From Tridacna crocea (lineage: Eukaryota > Mollusca > Bivalvia > Cardiida > Cardiidae): a stretch of 64,000 bases of DNA. Below, one piece after another: positions 33,175-43,558 of the stretch. Location: the NCBI GenBank assembly GCA_943736015.1, contig OX031063.1, positions 19,513,501-19,577,500 on the forward strand, in the 5' to 3' direction. The position numbers were made by a program, and so were the translations under genes. The notes beneath the pieces are model-generated. The model was not told the origin of the DNA, did no database searches, and saw only the letters and a list, made by a program, of their open reading frames with translations. Position 1 is the stretch's first letter. Each line of letters starts with the position of its first letter.

Positions 33175-33340
33175 TTTGGAAAGGGGGTTAACTGTATTTG
33201 CAAAAAAGCATCGACTCAGATCAGCCTGTGCAGTCCGCGCAGGCTGACCTGGGCCGAAACTTTGTACTTTCGGTCAATTTTATGTATGTCCAAGGACCAA
33301 TCCAGTTCAGCTCATAAATCAGTCCGTTGTTAGTCAAAAA
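33175..33340. repeat. Family G copy, best preserved
   Basis: TTTGCAAAAAAGCATCGACT, GATCAGCCTGTGCAGTCCGC, GCAGGCTGACCTGGGCCGAA, TATGTCCAAGGACCAATCCA, AAATCAGTCCGTTGTTAGTC. Confidence 0.85.
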
Positions 33341-34535
33341 AGACTGTATACGGATCTATGATTATATGACACTTTGCTCGGTTTGATGCACAATTTAAAA
33401 ATATTAAACCACTTTTTTTTTAACCAGAGAATGGCCCATGTAAATCTAGTTTTCAATCTCGCGTCTTTAGTCTGTATACAACGTATGTGGAATGCGGGGA
33501 AGAAAAGGTACTCCTTACTTGTTGCTATAAGACAAGCCAGAAGAGCCCCAGTCTAGTGCTATTTTTGTTATATTCGAAGTTTGTCGAGGAAAAAAATCCC
33601 CTCGAAATAACTAGATACACCTGCTAAAAGGCCCAACTGGAGCACTGAGAAACGGCATCCCTTCAATTAAGAAAACAACAAATTAACTGCATGATTTGAC
33701 ATCTGAGTGGAAACAATTCATTGGCACTAAATCCGCGACTGCTGAAAACGATACCAGCCAAGCCAGGTTGTATTTTGTTGATATTCAATAAAACCTGAAA
33801 TGATCTTTAAAGTGCCTGTTGCTACCACAGTTGCTTTTGTGGTCGGTGAAATTAAAGATCATATTACACATATTTCACCGTCTGATCTTGGGCCTAATCC
33901 TTCCGCTAAGATGCAAGCCCTTAAAATGGCTTTAAAATGGCAGGTGTTTATGTTTAACTTTCTTGCCTGAAAAGCTCAACATTTTTTGTTTTGTTTTGTG
34001 CTCTGCCGACGTGACGGGTTTCTTTCTTCGTAAAGAGATATTACGAAGATCAAACTTTTACTCTAGTATTTATTTTTTCGCTTATTAACGTGATTGTATT
34101 CCTTAAATAATCAGCATATTCAACACATTAGAAATCTGTTTGAGATCTTATAAACAATAGTTGATGTCATGAATCTTTTTATTTGTGCTGGACAAAGGTG
34201 AAGGGTTCGATCCTCTGAGATCCAGCTGGGCGTTTTTGTAAGGTTATAACACTTTTGACTTAATTTGGTTAGGGGAAAAACACGTTCTTTTGCGAAAAGA
34301 TCAACCTATAATGTAAGGTTAGAAATTGGTGTTAAAAGATCCCTTTTATAAAGCCGCGGCCCTACTTAAAACTAAGTGCCTTGAATTATGAAGTGAAGTG
34401 CTCGAGACAACCTACAGTGTTGCCGAGTCTATGAAATTATAGTTTCCGCTTTCTTATTCATAAAGCACATGTTTATGATGAACTATAGATACAAACAACC
34501 GTTTTAGAAATTGGTAGGAATTCCAGAGAAGCGCC
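33341..34535. other. No gene recognised; worn family C remnant
   Basis: At 33838-33906, GGTCGGTGAAATTAAAGATC and TTTCACCGTCTGATCTTGGG look like an eroded C hairpin. The rest is AT-rich. Confidence 0.35.
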
Positions 34536-34746
34536 CTAGCTGTAAAATCCTGAGTTATAATGACCCATAGGTAGAAGCCTTTTGAAAACATTGTGGGAAA
34601 ATGAGAAAATGATGGAAAACAGCATTTTCTTCTTTTCCTACCAGGTTTTCTGTCATTTCAAAAGTTCATTATTTGTGAAATAATTAATTTTCGTCTACCA
34701 GTGCTTTCAGACAAGTCTACAATTGTTGTTTGGTGAAGGATTTATC
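34536..34746 (+). mobile_element. Family A element, first of an inverted pair
   Basis: CTGAGTTATAATGACCC, AAAACATTGTGGGAAAATGA hairpin, TTTCAGACAAGTCTACAATT and GTTTGGTGAAGGATTTATCC, which is shared with the next copy. Confidence 0.8.
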
Positions 34747-34915
34747 CTAAGGCAGATGACAAAATTGAAAACTTATCTATTTTGAAAGAATTTGCAGTCG
34801 ATAAGTGATTTGTTCTTTTTAGGATAGAAAGCTTTTTTTCGAAAAGGGGGAAGATGCTGGCTATAAGCATTTTTTTCTTTTTCCACAATATTTAAAAAAA
34901 AAAAACATTTTTTCT
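34740..34915 (-). mobile_element. Family A element, second of an inverted pair, cut short
   Basis: AGGCAGATGACAAAATTG, GAAAGAATTTGCAGTCGATA, hairpin GATGCTGGCTATAAGCAT, CCACAATATTT. It ends in an A-run just before a SINE. Confidence 0.65.
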
Positions 34916-34934
34916 TCAATAAATCATTAAATCC

Positions 34935-35190
34935 ACGCCCGTGTAGTTCAGTTTTTATATGCATATGTTGCTTTTCTGGTGGCTACGGATTCGATACCCG
35001 CGGTTTGAAGTAAACTTGCTTTCCGGCGATTTTTTCGCCTGTCACATTTGATGCATGTGAGAAAAGTAGTCATTGACTTGGAAAGAATTTTTATCAGAAG
35101 ACCAGGAAACACATGCTTAGGTACACTGACCTCTGCTATATGACCTAAGCTGTTAAAAAGTCGTTAAACACTATTACAATCAAACAATCA
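34935..35190 (+). mobile_element. tRNA-derived SINE, family 2, full-length copy
   Basis: A-box region TGTAGTTCAGTTTTTATATG, B box GATTCGATACCCG, body TTGCTTTCCGGCGATTTTTT, TGAGAAAAGTAGTCATTGAC, AAGCTGTTAAAAAGTCGTTA, tail CAATCAAACAATCA. It matches the minus-strand SINE at 30272-30525. Confidence 0.85.
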
Positions 35191-35208
35191 GTTAAAAAGT
35201 ATGAAATA

Positions 35209-35246
35209 ATGTCTTGAAAATGACAAAATGTCTTGAAAATGACAAT
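35209..35246 (+). repeat. Short tandem duplication
   Basis: AATGTCTTGAAAATGACA occurs twice with a two-base junction. Confidence 0.85.
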
Positions 35247-35432
35247 CTGTTAGATGCTTGTGGAAAAGCGGAAATTAAAATCGGGCTAAAAGGGAGTAGA
35301 ACACCGGGCGATTTGGCACTTTTAAACTCAGTTTCAAAATTCCATAGAAGCATGGCCTTACTAATTTCGAAGACTGGTTGAATAATGCGCTAAGAATTGC
35401 ATTGTTCAGTTGCCTACTTAATGTAGCAGTGT

Positions 35433-35656
35433 TTCAACCCTTTACCATACGACAAAAGTTTAGTCTTGTCCAAATTGAAAGCAGATGACAATTTCATTGT
35501 GGCTCAAATGCTGCAAATTTTCTTTGATAGAGTTGGGAAAATTGTGGGAAATGAAGAAAATGCTGGTTACCAGCATTTTCTTCTTTTCCTACAATGTTTT
35601 CAAAAGGCTTCTTTCCCAAGTGTGTCAAATGTCGGCCTTGAGTGCTAAAGGGTTAA
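35433..35656 (-). mobile_element. Family A element, reverse
   Basis: TTCAACCCTTTACCATACGA to TGCTAAAGGGTTAA. Well-paired hairpin. GAAAGCA joins GATGACA with the middle of that block deleted. Confidence 0.9.
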
Positions 35657-35806
35657 AAATAGCATTAGTCTGTATATATAACATGGATTTCTTTTTTTCC
35701 TGCCTAAAGGTACGCACATATTTCATAATAGGTCATATGTGCAGAGCGGTGCACCGTAAAAAATACATTTATCTCCGTATAACAAGCATATACCTTACTT
35801 ATAGTG

Positions 35807-36026
35807 CTAACTCTTTACCATTCAGTTCCAGCTTAGCGACCCTGAGGAAAAAGCCTTTTGAAAACCTTGTGGCAAAAGGAGAAAATGCTGATAACCAGCA
35901 TTTTCTCCTTTTCCCACAAGGTTTTCTACACATTAAGAGACAATTGTCATCATTTCAGTTGTATGCATATTATTTTCTGTGGGTGCTTTCCGATACATCT
36001 AAATTCTTTCTTTCGGTAAGGAATCT
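35807..36026 (+). mobile_element. Family A element
   Basis: CTAACTCTTTACCATTCAGT start, near-perfect hairpin with CTTGTGGCAAAAGGAGAAAA on the left and TTTTCCCACAAGG on the right, end TTTCGGTAAGGAATCT. The left arm has a B-type C at position 13 with no partner change. A 210-codon frame (35485-36117) spans this and the previous copy and is not a gene. Confidence 0.85.
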
Positions 36027-36212
36027 AAATAGAACTTGCCGCTGTTCAGAAACCTTCAAAACTATCAAGTGGCCTAATGCCATAGCTCGAATTGATTCGC
36101 TCACTGTTTGTGTGTAATAGCGCGGAAGGTGCACATATTTCAGGCTTTCTTAAATTACCCACTTCAAAGGGTTATTGCGCCATTTTGTGTTTATGAAGTC
36201 GACACGTAACGA

Positions 36213-36491
36213 TCAAGAGCGCTGCTTGAAAGTCAATGACGCTATGTACCATAGGTTAGACGAGGTCCTGAAATAAGATCCTTTAAATAGAGGGTCCGTG
36301 ACACGAACCATTGTCTGCCTGTTCTTTCCAATCATACTTTGGGCTTCCACAATTGATTTATAACTGTTTTCAAAATACTGCTTTTTCACTTCAGCAAGAT
36401 TTATTGCTTTTGCGTGATTTTCTGTAATTATGTTGATTTTTGCACTGTCAATCTTTCGGTCTTGGCGCATTATTGTGTGAAAAATGTGCAT
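36213..36491 (-). other. Unrecognised 92-codon frame
   Basis: A Lys/Asn-rich minus-strand frame (NLAEVKKQYFENSYKSIVEA) not made of any repeat family I identified. No domain, signal or splice evidence; probably chance. Confidence 0.12.
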
Positions 36492-36540
36492 TTATAAAAT
36501 GTGTTACTTGTTAGTGTTTAAGATTGACTAACTTGTTAAA

Positions 36541-36698
36541 TTAACTCTAGTTACCAGTCAGCACACAATCTCGAGTTTTAACCGTGAATCCTGATGGAAA
36601 AAAACTTTGGAAACATTGCTGGAATAAGAGGAACTGCATGTCACGAGCATATTATCCTTTTTCCACAATGTATTCTATGCATTCACAGACAAACCCCA
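36541..36698 (+). mobile_element. Family A element, right half missing
   Basis: TTAACTCTAGTTACCAGTCA, CTCGAGTTTTAACCG, hairpin GCATGTCACGAGCATATTAT with the apex TGTCACGAGC resembling family B. It stops where a SINE begins. Confidence 0.65.
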
Positions 36699-36705
36699 GC
36701 CCCAC

Positions 36706-36845
36706 CGCGTAGCTCAGTTGTTAGCACGTCCGGCTCATGACCTGGCGCTTGCGGTTCGATACCTGGTTGAGCGGCAAACTTACTTTCCGGCGATATTTTG
36801 CTTCATATTTTTGCATGATGAATGTGGGAAAAGTAGTCAGGGGAG
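36706..36845 (+). mobile_element. tRNA-derived SINE, family 2, 3' truncated
   Basis: The best A box of the window, TAGCTCAGTTGTTAGCACG, then CGGCTCATGACC, and B box GGTTCGATACC, then CTTACTTTCCGGCGATATTT and GGGAAAAGTAGTCAG. The body then runs into a G-rich stretch (GGGATGGGGGATAATGGGGG). Confidence 0.8.
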
Positions 36846-36960
36846 GGATGGGGGATAATGGGGGGGATGAAGGTTGGGGATGGTGTGCTCTGATAAAGGG
36901 AGGTTAAATGTGTCCCTCTAATGCACTATACAAGGCAACTCGTCTCATAATGATCGATCT

Positions 36961-37188
36961 TTAACCCTTCACCAAACAACCCCTGGTTTTTACGACCCTT
37001 GGATAGAAGCCTTTTGAAAACATAGTGGAAAAAGGAGAAAATGCTGGTAACCAGCATTTTCTCCTTTTTCCACAATGTTTTCTACACTGCTAGAAAAACA
37101 TTTCAATGTTTGAGTAGGTTTATTTTGTCGTCTGCTAGTGCTTTCAATTTGGACCAGTCTAAAATGTTGCCGTTTGGTAAAGGGTTGA
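36961..37188 (+). mobile_element. Family A element
   Basis: TTAACCCTTCACCAAACAAC to TTTGGTAAAGGGTTGA. The hairpin is essentially perfect, with an extra A/T on both arms (GTGGAAAAAGGAG, CTCCTTTTTCCAC): a G-C to A-T change on both arms. Confidence 0.94.
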
Positions 37189-37223
37189 AATCCGTTGTGT
37201 CTGACAACGGGCTGAGTCTACAG

Positions 37224-37330
37224 GTAACTTGGTCCGTGGGCATGCAGAAAATTAGAACAGACAAAATGTTTCGACAGGTTGACCTGGATTAATCCTTTTT
37301 GCAGATGCATCAAACCTCGTTTTGACAGAC
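37224..37330. repeat. Family G remnant
   Basis: GGTCCGTGGGCATGCAGAAA, GACAGGTTGACCTGGATTAA, TTTTTGCAGATGCATCAAAC. Confidence 0.5.
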
Positions 37331-37439
37331 TCCTATCATTCAGAACACCTTTTGTAACCCTCTACAAGAAGACAAAACGTTCAGTAAGGATTTAGTAAGA
37401 AATTGGTAAATCACAAACTTTACCTCTTTGTAAGCCTAA

Positions 37440-37670
37440 ATCAGACGGCAAAACGTTAGACTTGTCCAAATTCGAATCATTTGCAGACGGCAAGTCAATA
37501 TTTCTAAAATAAAGTGGTGACTATATATATATATGAAAAAGAATTAAAAAAAAAAAACTTTGTTGTAAATAGAGGAAAATGTTGTTATCCAGCATTTTGA
37601 CCTTTTGCAATAAAGTTTTCTGAGTTTTCACCGATAGGTTGTTAAAAGAAAGGATTGTTTGGTAAAGGGC
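37440..37670 (-). mobile_element. Family A element, reverse
   Basis: CAGACGGCAAAACGTTAGAC, CATTTGCAGACGGCAAG, a TATATATATA insert, hairpin GAAAATGTTGTTATCCAGCA, end TTTGGTAAAGGG. Confidence 0.8.
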
Positions 37671-37833
37671 AAATTGTAGACCTATCGTGTCTGTATTTTT
37701 TTTGTGAATTAAAAATTGTCTTTTTTATTATTATTATAAATAATGTCGTCTGTTCACGGTAGTGTGCTCTGTTCATTTTCATTTTGATGAAGTTTTCGTT
37801 AATAAGCTGATTTATGCGCTCGTTACAGTAAAG

Positions 37834-38085
37834 TTTAAACTCTTTACCAGACAAGAGAGAGTGCGGGGGATAAGGAAGTTTTTAAACTGTAGACCCAGAT
37901 GACAAAATGTTAGGCTGGTGCGAATTGAAAGCATTTGCAGATAACATTGAAGAAGTACATGTAGCTCAGAAGATTATTTATGTCCATGAAATGTAAACAG
38001 GGATCTTGTGAGAAAAGGAGGGAATACTGGTTACCAACACTTTGTCCTTTTCCCACAATGTTTTCTAAAACATTTTTCCTCATTG
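37834..38085 (-). mobile_element. Family A element, reverse, with insertion
   Basis: TTTAAACTCTTTACCAGACA, then about 50 extra bases, then CAGATGACAAAATGTTAGGC, TTGAAAGCATTTGCAGATAA, hairpin GAATACTGGTTACCAACACT. Confidence 0.75.
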
Positions 38086-38416
38086 AGACTCGTGTTTGTA
38101 TGGGTAAGAAAGTAACTAACAGTATATAGGAACAAGCAATGGATGCAAACAATTCAGCATTTTTTTCCCATATTTCACTTTATTTCAAGACAAAGGGATG
38201 TAGAATTTGAAATATGACCTAGAGAATTTTAATAAGCAGGTAATTAATGAAAATTCTCTTAAAATCCCACGGTGTTGCATTTTTTTTTGTTTTTCATTGT
38301 TGTTTGATAATTACTGGCGTGCTTCTGTAGGCATGAGCGTTTTTTGGTCAACGTTACAGTTTTTTTTCCCTCTCCTATGTTGAGTAATAGCCAAATACAT
38401 GTACAGCCAGTCTGTT

Positions 38417-38644
38417 TTAACCTTTACCCCTTATGGCTTTTCTATGGTATCTCTAAATGACCTTAAATAACAGCAAGGATGAAGCCGTTTCTTGCGTGTA
38501 TATGACACCTTTTGATAGTGTAGAGAACATTGTGGCAAAAGGTGAAATTGCTCGTCACGAGCAATTTCACCTTTGGCCACAACGTTTTCCAAAGGCTCCT
38601 ACAAGCAATGCGTAGAAATGAGTATCTATGGAGTAAAAGGTTAA
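38417..38644 (+). mobile_element. Family B element, copy 4
   Basis: TTAACCTTTACCCCTTATGG to GAGTAAAAGGTTAA; hairpin centred on C at 38556, well paired. Confidence 0.94.
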
Positions 38645-38679
38645 TTCGACAAGAATTACGACGAAAAATATATATTCAA

Positions 38680-38793
38680 TTTACCACCGACCATTAAACG
38701 ATTTCCAGACAATCCTGTGTTTCAGTGATCCAGTACAGGAACTTGGCTTTTGAAAACATTATGGGAAATGGAGACATGCTGTAACGCAAGGGA
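38680..38793 (+). mobile_element. Family A fragment, left half
   Basis: ACCATTAAACGATTTCCAGACAATCC-type start, TTTTGAAAACATTATGGGAA, ATGGAGACATGCTGTAA. The right half is lost. Confidence 0.5.
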
Positions 38794-39160
38794 TTTTAAA
38801 GCTGGAAAGGACAAAAAGCGGTTGCTTTGGAGTCCTCCGAAAACATGCAATCCATTGTGATTTTCTATCCGTCGTAATCGGTGCAATCATGCAGTCATCA
38901 AGGGCAACATTTGGCATAAAGATATACGATTGATTATAGTTTTATAAAACAAGGATGAGGCGGGTTGAAAACTGATTGAGAACTGCCTGAAAACGAGTAT
39001 AGATGTCTCTTTAAAACGTATGCCTTTTCTTGGCTCTTTCACTGCCAAGTATCTAAAATCAATTTATTTCGAAGGCTGAAAATAGTAACAATCTACTAAA
39101 CTTAAAACGATTTTCTCATCCTTACCCTAACTGCGCATTTCAAACTACAGGTACTTTTTC
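38794..39160. other. No gene recognised
   Basis: AT-rich, nothing supported. Confidence 0.4.
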
Positions 39161-39224
39161 GACCGATGTAGATAAAGATCAGACTGCACTAAACGTGCAG
39201 TCTGATCTTGTATCTACACTGTTC
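39161..39224. mobile_element. Family C hairpin
   Basis: ACCGATGTAGATAAAGATCA, GACTGCAC, TAAAC, GTGCAGTCTGATCTTGTATC. The arms match apart from two bases. Confidence 0.88.
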
Positions 39225-39587
39225 TCTTACCTTAAGCAATATGAAGCAGAAGAAAAAATTCAATTGCAATATTTTGGGTTTAATCTCAAGGCTGAAATTG
39301 TTTGTGGGTTTATAAGGCTCATGAAGGGTTAAATGTTTGGCAAATAAAAAAAGTGGGCAATATCAATCCAGACTCTCCGTTTTGTATAGTCACATCTTGA
39401 TCTATGTTTTCCGCAAAGACTCCTATTTGTTCATATTATGGTGCTGGAAGCGTCGAAGCATGGGAATCGACGAACACGTCAAGTAAATGTTTGACACGTA
39501 CAATTTGAGTTAGAACAAGGTAACTACGTATTTTATACATTAATGGGAGTTTTTACCGGAATATCTTATGTGGATGAACACATTTTG

Positions 39588-39660
39588 AAGATCAGACTGC
39601 ACGTTCTGTGCAGTCTAGACTGCACGTTCTGTGCAGTCTCATTTTGATTACACTGTCCGC
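39588..39660. mobile_element. Family C hairpin with duplicated apex
   Basis: The 23-bp apex (AGACTGCACGTTCTGTGCAG plus TCT) occurs twice in tandem. The left outer arm is short (TGAAGATC); the right outer arm is TCATTTTGATTACACTGTCC. Confidence 0.9.
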
Positions 39661-40884
39661 AAAAGCTTAGAGTAACTGAGAATTATTCCAGTGTCAAGGG
39701 AGGTCACTCTTGCAAGCACAACACCTGATAATGCGCGGCAAGTCAAATACTTAAAAGTTTCTGTAAATCATTTCTACAAAAAATCGGCGGTCTGTTTGTA
39801 AAGATACACTAGGTCCTTTAATGCACATTTATTTAGTTCGTGTTCCGTCGGATGCACACCGACTCGTGTATGCTTTAGGTTGTTTTATTCGTTAATTAAT
39901 CTTATGTGTCATGTTAATACGCTGAACCTGTTTCACTCTTTATACCTGGATGCCTTTATGCACAGGGTAAATCAAAGATCGAGACGAAAAGAGTGCATAG
40001 TTTGGCTTTGAACTGATAATCTTCGATAGTTAATGTGCTGCTATAGCTTTAAAACAAAAAAAAGTATTATTGTACATGTGACGTATGTTGGTTACCTCAG
40101 TACGTTTTCTGAAAATTTTTGTACATGTATTTGATGCATTGGACTTGTTACGGATGAATATCATAAACCCAAAATTTGTCAATTCAGCTGAAATTCAACA
40201 TGAATTTGAATCATCATCACATACTGCAGTGGACGACTTTCGGGGAAAACGATTTCATTCATGAATTCATGCTAAACTATTGTTACGATCAATATTTCCT
40301 TCCACCACAATGTTTACTAAGGTAATAAAAAATGTACCCTGCAGGTAGAAAAGTTATACAAAGACCCTGTTATATATTGAATATAATTAATTCTACAAAA
40401 AAGAGCACATATTCTGTAATAGACTGTGACGGTGAAACATGTAGTTCCATTTTCTGATTTGAATATAAGATTTTGAATGTGCATACATGAACGATAAAAA
40501 ACAACTAGCTGATGAGGAAAATAGTCAACCTGTGTCTGTGTTGTACATTTATCACAAGGTTAGCGGCCCACGGAGACTTGTCTCTCTCTAAATGTCGTTC
40601 ACGTGAAAACCGCACACGAATTTTCTCTCCAACAAAAATATACAACGTAAAATTTACGGCCCCCGTAGCTTCTAAGCGAGAGAGAGAGACAGAGAGAGAA
40701 ATCAGAGAGACTGTACTCTAATTTATCATTTCCGTTATTGCCAATAACAAAATTGAATGCTACTGAATTTACAACAAGCTTGCAGTCTGATCTTCGTATG
40801 GACTCTTCGACTTTGCGATACGAAGGAAACTTTTCGACGATAAAAAGGGAAGCAACCGTTCTCAATTATCGTAATTATGTATTT
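39661..40884. other. No gene recognised
   Basis: Holds a GAGA-rich tract (about 40677-40710) and a possible half C hairpin at 40779-40815 (CTTGCAGTCTGATCTTCG). Opposing frames at 40512-40865 cross the GAGA tract and are not credible. Confidence 0.4.
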
Positions 40885-41041
40885 GCGAAATTTCTGTCTT
40901 TAAAAGGGTAGATAACTTTGTAGAAACAGGAGAAAATGCTGGTCACCAGCATTTTCTCCTATTTCCAATAAGTTCTCTAAAAGCTAAAAGACTTTTTCCA
41001 ATGCGTCGTTAAAACTCAGGCTTTTTTCGTCATAGGGTTAA
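40885..41041 (-). mobile_element. Family A element, reverse, right-type end missing
   Basis: GGGTAGATAACTTTGTAGAA, hairpin GAAAATGCTGGTCACCAGCA, TGCGTCGTTAAAACTCAGGC, ATAGGGTTAA. Confidence 0.75.
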
Positions 41042-41614
41042 GTGAGCTCTAGGATGGTCTTTCGTTACTGTCACCGTTTTCGTCAAAGTAATCGTTTTCG
41101 GAGAACCCGTATAACCAACACGGTTTGATTTGATTCGCACAATCATGCTGGTATCGCTGAAACGAATGCAAAATTTCGTGTATATATGAGAGCTACAAAA
41201 TATATTATACATACCCTGCGGCCAGAAGGCAATAGAGAAAAACTGCAAAATGCCTTGGCGTATGCTCCGAATATATGACAATATTTTTGATCGCGTAGAT
41301 TAGATAAGAACACACGACTACCTACAAATTCAGTGTTTCAGTCAAGCTAATCATATTTTGGAAAACTCGTATAAACAACTTGTTTGATGAGAAAATCTGA
41401 CAATATTTTGGATCTGGTTGATTAAAAACATAACCGACAATTCCAAACATTTTCACGAAGACGTCACGACCAATTTCTCTACTAGTATTAGCCAATGGTT
41501 TCTCGTTAATACGTTGGAGTGACAGTTTGGCACAAGGGAGTTAATCCATCTCTATGAAGCACTATACCAAGCAAATAATCATATAATTTTTTATCCATCG
41601 AATCAACTGAATCG
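41042..41614. other. No gene recognised; diverged local duplication
   Basis: AAGTAATCGTTTTCGGAGAA with CCCGTATAACCAACACGG near 41087 resembles GCTAATCATATTTTGGAAAA with CTCGTATAAACAACTTG near 41345. GACAATATTTTTGATC near 41277 recurs as GACAATATTTTGGATC near 41398. No gene seen. Confidence 0.4.
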
Positions 41615-41745
41615 TTAGGTACGCTGGTTTCAGATGCAGAAAATTTATCAGCTGCAATTAGCTTCAACAAAGGTCAGCCTGAGCGCACTGTGCAGGCTGA
41701 CATGGCTGTTTACTTTTTGCAGACGCATTAAACTCCCTTTTCATA
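41615..41745. repeat. Family G copy
   Basis: TTCAACAAAGGTCAGCCTGA, GCGCACTGTGCAGGCTGACA, TTTTTGCAGACGCATTAAAC, CATAGAGCA. Confidence 0.75.
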
Positions 41746-42379
41746 GAGCATTGTTCACATGTAACTGCACACTTTTCACATTGTACAATGCACTAACGAT
41801 GAAAGGTTGACACCACCAATCCTGATCAAAAGCAATATCATATAATATATTTAAATTTTGTAAAAATTAATTTCCTCCATACATCTTACTATGTCATTTT
41901 GTTTTCAGTTGTGAATTTGTCCAAATTTAAAGGATTTGCGAACGGGGCGGGCATACGGCATTTGTCTTTGAAATGCTGCTTCGTTTGTCCGGTGTCACGT
42001 GATACTTCCGATGCGCCGCTTACGTAAACAAGAATATATCGCTTATATCAAATGTAATATTGGCAAATCGTCTATTAGAATTCCTGCTTCATTTTTCACA
42101 CACACACACAAAAATGACTGCTCCAGTCAATAGTTCGAAAAGTTTGTATTTTCGAATTACCGAATGTTCGAATAATAAAGATTCACTTGTAAGTACGAGT
42201 GGAAATTACAGTAAAGTTTTTACTTTATTTTAATGATTTGTCGGCGCAAAAGAATGAAATTTTGACAGACGTTCGGGAGGGTCGTTTTAAGTTTTAATGT
42301 TTTATGGCGTTTCAATTGCTTGCAGAATTAACTTTTCGGTTCTACCCTTGGTTCGTAATCTGACAGAAAAAGGTTTGGC
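41746..42379. other. No gene recognised
   Basis: A short CA run is near 42098-42109. AT-rich otherwise. Confidence 0.4.
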
Positions 42380-42582
42380 GGGTCCATAAAAAAGCATGTA
42401 GACAACACAAAATAAATGGTTCCTAAGTAATGGTGTTTTGTATTTTGAAGGTTTTGTTAGCGTTGTTGGAAAAGGAGAAAATGCTGGTAACCAGCCTTTT
42501 CCCCTTTTCCCACATTGTTTTCAAAAGCTTTCTTCGCGATGGTCGTCAAAACATGCTGAAGATTTGGTTTGGTACAGGATTG
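42380..42582 (-). mobile_element. Family A element, reverse, right-type end worn
   Basis: GTAGACAACACAAAATAAAT, hairpin GGAAAAGGAGAAAATGCTGG against CCAGCCTTTTCCCCTTTTCC, CACATTGTTTTCAAAAGC, GGTCGTCAAAACATGC, TGGTACAGG. Confidence 0.75.
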
Positions 42583-43492
42583 AAGCAATGAATAAATGTC
42601 AATGGTTGCCGCCAGTGAGAGATTTGTTAAATTGTGCCATTTCTAGGGTATTTTGTACAAGTCTTTTTCACATTCAGCGAATAGATCTAGAAGAAATGAT
42701 GATGATGAACGAAGACTATGACTATATGTATGTACATTATTTACCGTCTGATCCTGCTCTATAATATGTCAAATTTAAGCTGCTTTCATGTGCGCGAGTC
42801 AGGTTTGATAAAAAAAAAATCGCTAATTTATGAACCTGACGCACTAACACATTTTAAGATCACCAACACAGAACACTTGGAAATTTAATTAATAAAATCC
42901 ATTTGTACATTCAGTTAATTCGAGGAGAAAAATTGAATTGGAAGTACTGAACTAATTTAAGGCACGTGTAATTACATGTAGGTATATTTGAAGGTTTTGT
43001 TATCCCATTGTCTCAATCCAGCCTCGAAATATATCATGTATGTTCATTCGTCCGTTCGTTCGTTTGTTCGTTCATTGAAATGATAGAATCAAACCATGGG
43101 TTCAAGGCAATTTTAGGAATTAAATGGAAAGTGTTATTCTGAAGATGAAGCGCTTTCAGTGAGGACTACTTCTTCTGTTCCTTTTTATGCATTTAAACAT
43201 AATTATTATATTTTGGAATCATGCTTATTTTCTTTCTCTCGATTATAAAGGGACGAATAGAAATTCTATTGTAACTTTTAAAGTATATGAATGAAGAAGA
43301 CATCCAAAATGTTTCGCAAAGTATTTTCCTTTACAATTCAGGTGCTGTCGGTATAGAGTTATGTCCATGTTATGTTAGAATGCAATATGTGCGAAATTTT
43401 GTAGGCGAATCTTTTCCTGACCATCTCGACTGTAAGAATCCTAACAAAAAAAAAAGTATTTTTATCTTGAAGCCAATGGGTTCTTATGGTTT
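42583..43492. other. No gene recognised
   Basis: Contains a TTCG-type run near 43030-43073 (CGTTCGTTCGTTTGTTCGTT). Frames at 42438-42764 and 43287-43499 are unrecognised. Confidence 0.4.
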
Positions 43493-43558
43493 GAAATGAT
43501 GTTCTAAATAGTGTGAAATGATGATCTAAATAGTGTGAAATGATGTTCTAAATAGTGT
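43493..43558 (+). repeat. 22-bp tandem repeat, three units
   Basis: GAAATGATGTTCTAAATAGT plus GT, three times; the middle unit has one base change. Confidence 0.95.

Noticed and set aside
35485..36117. 210-codon plus-strand open frame, the second longest in the window
   Set aside because: It runs through two family A elements and the gap between them; the protein contains translated hairpin sequence and no domain.
36721..36770. Possible functional tRNA gene
   Set aside because: A and B boxes are good, but the stems do not close and a SINE body follows, shared with two other copies.
40512..40865. Opposing frames with Arg/Glu-rich ends
   Set aside because: The charged runs are translations of the GAGA tract.
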